DNA from: Prochilodus magdalenae
Lineage: Eukaryota; Chordata; Actinopteri; Characiformes; Prochilodontidae
Assembly: GCA_024036415.1 (NCBI GenBank)
Contig: JAMWET010003914.1
Span: 528,001 to 592,000 of the forward strand
DNA: 64,000 bases
Reading direction: 5' to 3'
The first letter of the stretch is position 1; each line of letters starts with the position of its first letter. Of this stretch, positions 55,630 through 64,000 are shown in pieces. The translations under genes were made by a program, and so were the position numbers. Under the pieces are notes generated by a model. The model was not told where the DNA came from. It saw nothing but the letters and a program-made list of their open reading frames with translations, and did no database searches.

Positions 55630-57535
55630 TTATTAGGGGGCCAAGCACCTAAGGTGTTGGAACCCTATTGCTATTGTTGAGATTTTTCTTCGTTATTAGG
55701 GTCCTAGCACGTATTAACTTAATTTCAAGCTGAGATTGCTTGGCCCCTGAGACCGCCACTTGCGGCTATATTTACGGGGACAAGCAATGAAGGTGCTGGA
55801 ACCCTGTTGTTATTGCTGAGATTTGTCTTTGTTCTTATTATTATTCTTTTACCTGTTTGTTTGACCTAGAAGTTGTTCTAGAGCAGCCATTTTAAACCAT
55901 CCAGACACCAAATTTGGAGTGAAAATATTTTGTACAAAGATCTAGCAGCACACCAAAACTGACACAGACTGATGGTCGCGCTATAGCGTAAGCCATCGCG
56001 TTTTGTCACATATTTCCTGACCTAGAGTTTTTACTTTGCATTAATCCTTGAAGAATTCTGCAACAATGCCTCGCTGCATGTTAGTAGCTCCGCCTACACT
56101 TTTACTCTAGCATAATGGGCAAAATGTATGAAACTAATTAAGTTGAACTAGTCCGAGGATTTTCATGATACTCTGTCAATATATAAGATAATATAAGATA
56201 TTTTGCACATTTGTCAACAATATGGCTGCCACAGGCCAATTAAGCCCCTGCAGATGGAGTTAATTTTACAAAATTGCTTATGAATCTAAAAGGTTAAGGC
56301 CAATTGTCACCAAACTTTAGGGCATGGTTGAGCCCTTTTTGGGGATGCTCACTTAATTTGGCTTCATATAGTCAACAGGTGGCACTATAATAGACAAAAT
56401 GTTGTTTCTCAGCTACTGTACATCCGATTGAGCTGAAACTTTGCATGCTAAAATGGGTCCCAGCATGTGATTTAATAAGTGTGACCAGGCTGTACTGAGT
56501 CCATAAACTTGAATTTGAATCTGAGGGGTTTACAAGTTGAATTTCCCGTAGGCTGTGTGCCAGAAAGTTATGAGAGAGGTGTTTTCAGTCATTTCCTTTT
56601 TTTGGGTTTTCTGACAAAAGCAGTTATAATTATATCACTGATTGCCCAATTGTGATCAAACTTGGGATACGTGTCTAAAATATTGCTTAGACTGGAAATC
56701 AGACCATGAATCTAAATTTAGACTTGATTAGACCTTAGTGGGCCTCTATACAGCTGCATTCATTGTTAGTATGTTTCATCTGCTTTTTTGTACATTCCTT
56801 TTTTGACCACTAGATGGAGCCAAAAGACCAGTAATGGATAATGTCTGACTTAGCCATGAGGTCTGTCTAGGTTAAGATTGTTTGGCCCCCCAAGACTGGG
56901 GCTATATTTAGGGGGGCAAGCACTGAAGGTGCTGGAACGCTGTTGTTTTTGCTGAATTTTTCTTATTATTATTAGTGGACCAAGCAAAGTGCTGTAACAC
57001 TATTGTTATTGTTCAGATTTTTCTTATTCTTCTTCTCCCCACATTTTGACCTAGAAGTTGTTCTAGAGCAGCCATCTTAAGCCATCCAGACAGCGAATTT
57101 GGCCTGAAGATATTTTGTACAAAGATCTCACGGCACACCAAACATGACAGTTTGGCCTGATGGTGGCGCTATAGGACAGGCTTTCGTGTTTTGACAAATA
57201 TCTCATGAACTCAAGATTCTTTCTTTGCCTTAATCTTTGAAGAATTATGCAACAACGACTCATTGCATGTTAGTAGCTCCGCACACCTTTACTGTAGCAT
57301 AATTGGCAAAATGTTTGGAACTAATTAAGTTCAACTAGAGTATTTTCATGACACCCCATCAATATAAATGCAGTTCCTATTTTTGACCACTAGATGGAGC
57401 CAAAAGACCAGTAATGGATAAGGTCTGACTAAGTCATGAGGTCTGTCCAGGCTGAGATTGCTTGGTCCCCTAAGATCGCCACTTGCGAATATATTTAGGG
57501 ATTTATATATTGAACCCTATTGTTATTGCTGTGTG
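55630..57535 (+). repeat. Multi-copy 0.6-1.1 kb repeat
   Basis: A module with GCTTGGCCCCTGAGACCGCC, GGCTATATTTA, GTGCTGGAACCCTGTTGTTA and GACCTAGAAGTTGTTCTAGA recurs starting at about 55,730, 56,875 and 57,455. Matching stretches such as TAGATGGAGCCAAAAGACCA lie at 56,812 and 57,393. The second copy is shorter than the first and the third is only a start. No protein is encoded. It looks like tandemly duplicated dispersed fish repeat. Confidence 0.7.
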
Positions 57536-57539
57536 CCAG

Positions 57540-58400
57540 AATTCTCTCATCAGTTTGTCCACCAATCTAACTTCTTTCCAATGTTTTTTCAGTTATCAGC
57601 CACCTCTGGTGAGCCCTCTGATGTCCTGGTGGTTGACCACTACATGCGGAGAAGTGAGGAAGTCTGGAGGGAGACCCTTCTCATCCTGCTCCTAGGCCAA
57701 GAAGTCGCCCCAAGCGTACCTCCTTAGAATCCATGAGCGGCCTTCATTGGTCCTCGACCGGGTACCCTCCAGTTGTCGATTAGGTCGCCCCAGATCGTGA
57801 GCTTCCATTTGATCCTGTTGCAGTTCCAGGAGTGGGCTGGTCTTTGGAGGGGCTGGTCCTCGTGGTTGTCCTTGTCGGTCATCCATCTCAGACCCCTCAC
57901 ATGGGGGGGAGGGGTACTGTCACGTTTTCAAGCCCTTCCCCTGTCTCCACCGCTGCTCTGGACCCCAGTCCCCAGAATGCTCCACTTCATGACATCATGG
58001 CCATGTATTATTCCTCAACCAATCCCACTCCACTATGTTCAACATCACCGGAATTCTGATTGTTTACACCTGTACCTCACATTCATTTGTATAAATATGC
58101 TATAGGTTTTAGTCATGTTACTTTGCGAGGTGCACACTTTGCATACTGAGCGGTCTCATTTCAATTTCGGACCAGCCACTCCATAATAGGTCTTGTTATT
58201 TAACCTATTGGGCTTTTTTTTCTCCTGTTCTCCAGCCCTTTCACCTCTCCCTTTGGATTATATTGCCTGTTCGGACTGCTATCTGTCTTTGACTTGGACA
58301 GTTTACTGATTTTGGCCCTGTCACTTCTATCCCAATACGCTTGCTTTATTCTGTAGGTGTTTCTGCTGTCTTCTTGTTCTGCCCTTTGCTCCAGCTCTGC
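57540..58400 (+). mobile_element. Gypsy integrase C-terminus and 3' LTR-like end
   Basis: The frame at 57,540-57,727 reads LSATSGEPSDVLVVDHYMRR then SEEVWRETLL, matching the C-terminal integrase region of fish Gypsy elements before a frameshift. An LTR-like stretch begins TGTCACGTTTTC (about 57,918) and runs to a poly-A signal-like ATTAAAAACC (about 58,404). It differs from the LTR at 55,027, so it belongs to another Gypsy family. Confidence 0.55.
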
Positions 58401-58409
58401 TAATTAAAA

Positions 58410-61400
58410 ACCTGCTTTTAATCTTTACTGACCATGCAAGGTAAAATGATCAAAGCTGATCTGAAGTTGACATTAAATTAGGTAATGATGCAAATATGTG
58501 CTTGTGCCTTCAAAGAACACACATTAACCAAACCTTCACTCTCAAATTCACTCTACATATTTAAGTCATATATACATATGTTTGCTGTAAATGGTCATTA
58601 GGCAGTTTACATTTCTTCTTGTGTATTTCTTCTTTTCTGTAATAACTGCCTGATGAGCCTAATCATTAGTTTGAGCAGTGGAAAAAAAACATAGAATGTA
58701 AAATTAATTTGTGTAAAACAAAGAAAGCTACTCGATTTTACATGGCCTGTTGAGAATGATCACATGTATCAGTAAACATAAATGGAACCCAAGCAGTTTA
58801 AAAGCCGAAGAGCTTTATTATCTAAAGCAGACAGCATGAAGCTTATTAACAGATCCTGAGGTAACAGATTTTAAATTCACAGAAAATCAGAAATTCCACA
58901 TTAGAAATGTAGAAGAGTCACTAATGCTCTTCTCTCGAAGAACCTTTTCACATATTAAGGCACCAAGCTAGAAATAAATACAGTTCCATACAAATCACTA
59001 TTGACAGTACTTGCAAGGTGTGTTCATTCGGTCTAATAAGAAAACGTACATAGCTAATATTAGTGGTTCTAAAGCTCCGTCCCAGAGACCCCATTTAGTT
59101 CACTGGTGTCAAATTCGAGCTCTGGAAGACAACAGCACTGGAGGGGTCATTTCAGCTGCTCTTAAACATCTCAATACAACTGATTTTTACAGTTAGGTGG
59201 GGTTGGTGAAACGAAAACAGATCTATAGCAAAATCTTGCTAATCTAATACTTCAAGATGTTTTCACGATACATGACATGTCATTATATATTGTCGATGTC
59301 CCCCAAAATATTTTGTTTGTTTGTTTTTCTTTTTTGGCTTAATTTGAATAATGCTCTTACATTAAAAAAGTCATTTCTTTTAGACAGTGCCATATTAAAA
59401 AAACTAAATAGTACCATTAAAAAGTATGACCATTTGGGCACCTTTAATTTTAATAAAGACCAGGCAGTAATAGGCAGTAATTAGGCTTTATGTGGAAGTT
59501 TGAAGTGGTTCAACCTATTTTTATTAGTAATCTGACCTAGTAGAGCTGGTGCAACTGGTTGGTCATTTACTAAATTTGATGTATTAAAGCAATACTGAAA
59601 CTGCATTATTTGGCGACTGCAAAATAATGTAACTGCACGCAACACGCAGAACAACATTTTGTAACATTGGGTGTGCTTCTTATTCCCCGAGCAGATAAAT
59701 CTAATGACTGTGAGAATACTGATAGAGCAACCTAAGAGGACTCTGTCCAAACCTAATGTACATAAATAATCTACTATTGTGACCATATCTCCATTGGTAT
59801 TGGTTGATTTTGCATTTGAGACGTAAACGACAAGCGTCTTTCTGAGATGTTAACATATGAAGGCTTACACCATAGTCAGAAAAAAAAACTGACTTCAAAA
59901 TGATTACTTCAGGCTTCAGAGGCCAACTGTTTATTGCTACTTCTTTCCGTTTCTACTAATTACTAATATTACTAATAAAGTGCAGCCTAAACCAACTGTA
60001 ACTGGAGGAACAAGTACTCAGACGCGCTTGTGCTTTAGGGTGATCAACCCTGCACACACAGCTTGTATAATTGCGTGATCAAAGAGCAGTGAAATCACCA
60101 GGACAAAGAATAAGAACCACTAATTCACATCATAAATTCTGTTTAGACAAACTAATGATCCTTAAAAATTAAACATTATCATATGAAGGAAAAAAATAAG
60201 TTATTTGTTGTATGCAATGACACTGTTTCCCTGTTTTAGCAGCTACTTGAAATCAGGCTTTTCAAGAACAGTCCTGATGTAAACCCCACAACATCCCACA
60301 GGCCTGTTTAATCAATATTTTCTTTTAAAGTAGTCTCAAAAGTCACATATTTTTCTGTGAAACCGTGTGAAATGTGGTAATAGTGACAGAAACAGACAAT
60401 AGTCATATAACGTGACTATACGGGTCTTGAAAAGAAAGTTAATCTCAAGGAGAAAAACAATTACAAGAAATTCTAAGATATGTGCCCTTTTACTTTTGCT
60501 TTAAAGGTTATGTGTGAGTAAACATCTGGCTTGCATTTGGCTCAGTCCCACATTTTCTTCCCATTTCCGCTTACTTATCAGTCTGAGTAAAAGAGGTTTT
60601 CTATCAGCCATCCACAACAGATACATGTTCATCTTTAGAAAGCCAGGTCCAAAAATAATTTATAGTGTTCTAATAGTGTTGAGCTACTATGTAAAAGAGC
60701 ATGCCATCCAATGCGTTAGCTTTTTCTCTTTTTCTGAGAAAGAGACAACTGGATGTGTTGTGCACCCTGAAGTGTAAGCCAAGTTATCATTTTACCGATT
60801 ACTGAGAATTAAGGCAATATTCTGGCAAATCGATATAACAGCTGTATCCTTGGGGCTGCAAAATAGAGTCACAGTGGTTAGAATGCTCACAGCATGCAGC
60901 AAAATAATTACAATTTGTATATTGCATTTTTCAGCGCTGTCAAAATTACGAAGGCCAATGATTAATGACTAACCAATGACTATGTTGGGCAAACTACAGT
61001 TTTTTTTTAGTACTGCTCCTTAAGGTCATTACTCACTTAATGAAACATGTTTGAATAACATGCTAAATATTTAGACAAAACTTTTTCTCATAAAAACAAT
61101 TCATATGCAACAGAATCTTTTCCATCATTTTGTCTGCACAGCAACATAAACTCAACAAAATAAGCTCAACAAATGGCCAGAGGGGCTTCAAGAAATATTG
61201 TTTGCTCCAAATAAAATTTCCATTTTAGAAAAGTGAAAGTGCCGATACCTCATTCAGAAGCTGCAACATGTTTCTGTGCATAGCCCAGTGTGAGCTACTT
61301 TTGGAAATCCTAATGCCAAAAGTTCCAGTTTCTGAGACACAGCCAGTCAGTTTTACTGCTAGGTCAATGGCAGAGTGATTGAGTGATGTCATCTGGCCAA

Positions 61401-62095
61401 GTTTGCAAATTTAAACATAGGCTGAATAACTTAAAGTTGCAGTTTTGCTGTTAACAAAACAGATTACATAATTTCACCCACAACTCTGTGCATTCTTAAA
61501 CAAGCTCTTTATGAGCTAAAACAGCTCTATGAAGCTATGCAAAACAGTGGGTTCTCAGGAGCAGAATTAAGAATCACTACTGTTTTAGCCATTCTCTGAT
61601 TCATGCCCTCGTGTAAGTGTCTGTCTCACCCCCCAAAAAACACTCTTAAGTACTACAGGATTGCAGGGGATTAGTTTTACATGGGAGGTGGGGTCTGTTT
61701 ACTCAGCAGCCATCTTTCCAACAGTCTTCTTGCAGTTATTCCTGGCATTACAAGACCAGACACATATCTCTTAGAAGGGGGAAAGATCAAAATACTAAAA
61801 ACTGAAGGTTAAATAAAAAAAAAAAAATTAAATCACTGAAAATCTCAACAGTGAATGGTTTAAGCGCTTAAAACTAAAATTTTTGAAATATATGACTGTT
61901 GCACTTGCTGAAATCTTAACAATGAGTGGGGGTTCTCCCTGCCCTTCCTTTAAAGCTGACTTGCTCTTTTTCTTGAATGGCTTGAAATTACTTATTATGT
62001 ATGATAAAATGAAATTACATTACCCGCCTCCAGATGTAAAACTACTCCTGTCAGAGCAGTGCTGTAACTTTTTTCCCTCTTCATGTGTATATATA
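58410..62095. other. Non-coding DNA, possibly mul1 3' UTR in part
   Basis: No gene found on either strand. On the minus strand AATAAAG (about 58,818-58,812) and AATAAA near 59,517 and 59,930 could end a long transcript entering from mul1. No other evidence supports this. Confidence 0.35.
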
Positions 62096-62101
62096 CATAT
62101 A

Positions 62102-63131
62102 CAGTGAGGAAAATAAGTATTTGAACACCCTGCGACTTTGCAAATTCTCCCACTTGCTTTGGGTCATTGTCATGTTGGAAGACCCAGCCACGACCCATCT
62201 TCAATGCTCTAACTGAGTGAAGGGGGTTGTTCCCCAAAATCTCGCAGTACATGGCCCCGTTCATCCCCTCCTTAATACAGTGCAGTCGTCCTGTCCCATG
62301 CGCAGAAAAACACCCCCAAAGCATGATGCTTCCACCCCGATGCTTCACAGTAGGGATGGTGTTTTTGGGATGGTACTCATCATACTTCGTCCTTCAAACA
62401 CGCCGAGTGGAATTAAGACCATCTGACCACAGAACTTTCTCCCATGACTCCTCTGGATCATTCAAATGGTCATGGGCAAACTTAAGACGGGCCTGGACGT
62501 GTGCTGATTTAAGCAGGGGACCTTCGGTGCCATGCATGACTTTAAACTATGACGTCTTAGTGTATTAGTGTCTTAGTGTACCTTGGAAACAGTGGTGCCA
62601 GCTCTCTTCAGGTCATTGACCAGCTCCTCCCGTGTAGTTCTGGGCTGATTCCTCACCTTTCTTAGGATCATTGATAGGCCACGAGGTGAGCTCCTGCGTG
62701 GAGCCCCAGTCTGAGGGAGATTGACAGTCATGTTTAGCTTCTTCCATTTTCTAATAATCGCTCCAACAGCTGAACTTTTTTCACCAAGCTGCTTGGCAAT
62801 TGCCCTGTAGCCCTTTCCAGCCTTGTGGAGGTCAACAATTTTGTCTCTGGTGTCTTTGGACAGCTCTTTGGTCTTAGCCATGTTAGTAGTTGGAGTCTTA
62901 CTGATTGTGTGGGGTGGACAGGTTTCTTTATGCAGCTAACGACCTCAAACAGGTGCTTCTAATTTAGAATAATAAGTGGAGGTGGACTAACAGGTCTTTG
63001 AGGGCCAGAATTTTTGCTGATTGGCAGGTGTTCAAATACTTACTAAGATGAAAATTTCAGACCCCTCCATGATTTCTAAGTGGGAGAACTTGCAAAGTCG
63101 CAGGGTGTTCAAATACTTATTTTCCTCACTG
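62102..63131 (-). mobile_element. Tc1/mariner transposon, internally deleted, complete ends
   Basis: The ends are near-perfect ~54-bp inverted repeats starting CAGTGAGGAAAATAAGTATT, flanked by TA on both sides (62,100-62,101 and 63,132-63,133), the Tc1 target duplication. The minus strand carries an N-terminal DNA-binding ORF (62,881-62,573: [30 protein letters not shown]). It then carries a catalytic part ending at QHDNDPK (62,170) exactly where the inverted repeat begins. The final Glu region is therefore deleted, and stops occur between the parts (RRV-stop at about 62,400). At 1,030 bp versus about 1.6 kb for full elements it can move only in trans. Confidence 0.92.
62573..62881 (-). pseudogene. 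Tc1 transposase N-terminal domain ORF
   Basis: A 102-codon ORF from a good ATG encodes the paired-like helix-turn-helix region ([46 protein letters not shown]). It ends at a stop after TTVSKVH. In complete elements the protein continues into the DDE catalytic domain, which here is out of frame and truncated. A free DNA-binding fragment could in principle bind the matching inverted repeats. Confidence 0.75.
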
Positions 63132-63165
63132 TATATATATATATATATACATACATACATATATC
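63132..63165. repeat. (TA)n and (CATA)n microsatellite
   Basis: TA run followed by CATACATA between the Tc1 end and the mul1 stop. TA-rich DNA is the preferred Tc1 target, so it may predate the insertion. Confidence 0.85.
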
Positions 63166-63175
63166 TCCCTCTCAA

Positions 63176-63875
63176 TCAGGCCTGATAGAGGGGTACAACT
63201 CTGCTGATCATCTGCCTGCAGACAGGGCATGTGGGCTGAGGCAGGGCTTGGTAGCAGCTGTAACAGCAGCACACGTGTCCACAATTCAGCAGCACACATG
63301 CTCTTGGATTGCTCAGACAGATCACACACAGGTTCTCCACAGCCTCCTCCACGTTCTGCTCCCACATTTGTTCAAACTCTCTTCTTTCTCGCTCTCTCTC
63401 CCTTTTGACCCGGATTCTCCTGTAGTAGTGACGCCCCGCCCACAGCAGGATAGCCACGCCTACCAACGCACACATGCAGGCCATCACCTTCCAGCCTGTC
63501 GCCTGCCCCTCCTGGTCCATCCGCAAACTGTCAAAGTCCCCCGTGCTCATGAAAAACTCTGAACCGTCAGTTGGTGGACGCAGCTTAAGCAGTCGGTCTG
63601 TATCCAGGATGAGCTCGCCCACTGCTGTCACTGACGCGCCCACCTTTAGCATCTCCTCAGTCTCCAGCTGGCCTTTAGGCTTCTCTCCGCTTAGGTACTG
63701 CCCTAGCAGATCAGTGAAGCCGTAGTTGGCCTGGTGAAACTTCTCATGGACTGTCTCCATCTCAGGGCCGGTGGCCTCCAGGGGGCAAAGCACACGTACG
63801 CTTGCCCCATCTCCACCCATCAGGTTAAATGGCACAGCATTGACGCGCTGGTGCAAGACACGCTCTCTGTCCGTC
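63176..63875 (-). CDS. mul1: Mitochondrial E3 ubiquitin ligase 1, last coding exon (partial gene)
   Basis: MUL1 (MAPL/MULAN) sits in the mitochondrial outer membrane and attaches ubiquitin or SUMO to targets such as mitofusin and DRP1. This exon starts after a CCCCTGCAG acceptor (63,876) in phase to give TDRERVLHQRVNAVPFNL. It carries the conserved membrane-anchor-associated segment (GFTDLLGQYLSGEKPKGQ, LKVGASVTAVGEL) and a transmembrane helix (VMACMCALVGVAILLWAG, about 100 residues before the end). Next is a basic/acidic linker, then a C-terminal RING finger: CVICLSNPRACVLLNCGHVC, CPVCR, ending VVPLYQA. The RING at the extreme C-terminus is the family hallmark. Upstream exons lie beyond the window. 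A Tc1 derivative ends 45 bp after the stop codon. Fish may have two mul1 genes; which one this is cannot be told. Confidence 0.93.
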
Positions 63876-64000
63876 CTGCAGGGGAGGGAACGGGGGAGTG
63901 GGGGCGTTAGTGGGTTGTTGGTAGAGATGGACTATATGACAATATTTTATTATTGTTTTCATAAACTTTATAATTTCAAACCAAATGCTTTTTTGTGGAA
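63876..64000 (-). other. mul1 intron, cut by the window end
   Basis: Sequence upstream of the CCCCTGCAG acceptor, with a C-rich tract (63,880-63,905 complement) serving as the polypyrimidine region. Confidence 0.6.

Noticed and set aside
1..64000. CRISPR arrays, bacterial operons, tRNA genes
   Set aside because: No regularly spaced direct repeats or cloverleaf with A/B boxes were found by eye; the sequence is vertebrate.

Overview
This window looks like teleost fish nuclear DNA. It is mostly non-coding and AT-rich. Its genes have spliceosomal introns. It is packed with repeat families typical of ray-finned fish: Tc1/mariner, L2-type LINEs, Ty3/Gypsy, hAT and Harbinger-like elements. Only two host genes are clear. 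One is an interferon-pathway type SAMD9/SAMD9L-like gene (14,895-19,865, + strand, 1,656 codons in one exon). The other is the last coding exon of mul1, a mitochondrial E3 ubiquitin ligase (63,176-63,875, - strand), which continues past the window edge.

Layout. 1-6.5 kb: a decayed Tc1 copy holding a solo Gypsy LTR, a frameshifted coiled-coil ORF behind a TATA box, a decayed minus-strand Ty3/Gypsy gag-pol, and a relic of a zinc-ribbon exon. 6.5-14.8 kb: quiet non-coding DNA upstream of SAMD9L. 14.9-19.9 kb: SAMD9L. 20-25 kb: intergenic DNA, a Tc1 broken by an L2 LINE, and a palindrome-rich MITE-like block. 25.2-44.4 kb: the accessory heart of the window. It holds several broken, rearranged copies of two spliced genes of one repetitive family. 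Gene A has conserved exons a, b and c ending in a small zinc ribbon. Gene B has an N-terminal FGQYRG-type domain, a Cys-rich domain I match from memory to DUF6729, and a DDE-transposase-like half. Lodged among these copies are an internally deleted 18S rRNA pseudogene whose first ~22 nt are inverted, a C2H2 finger ORF fused to it, a 1.8 kb unassigned insertion, and a 3.9 kb Harbinger-like element with a Myb/SANT ORF. 44.4-49.8 kb: a hAT-type element with perfect 8-bp target duplications, a second Tc1 copy interrupted by another repeat, and a LINE-like tail. 52.3-58.4 kb: a Ty3/Gypsy element with an L2 inside it and a further LINE tail inside the L2, then a multi-copy ~0.6-1 kb repeat and a second Gypsy 3' end. 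58.4-63.2 kb: non-coding DNA, then a Tc1 derivative with 54-bp inverted repeats 45 bp after the mul1 stop codon.

The two host genes show no operon-like relationship. The most interesting structure is the 25-44 kb mosaic, where paired genes with conserved introns have been duplicated, exon-shuffled and joined to ribosomal DNA. Family names rest on recognition by eye; no database search was possible.
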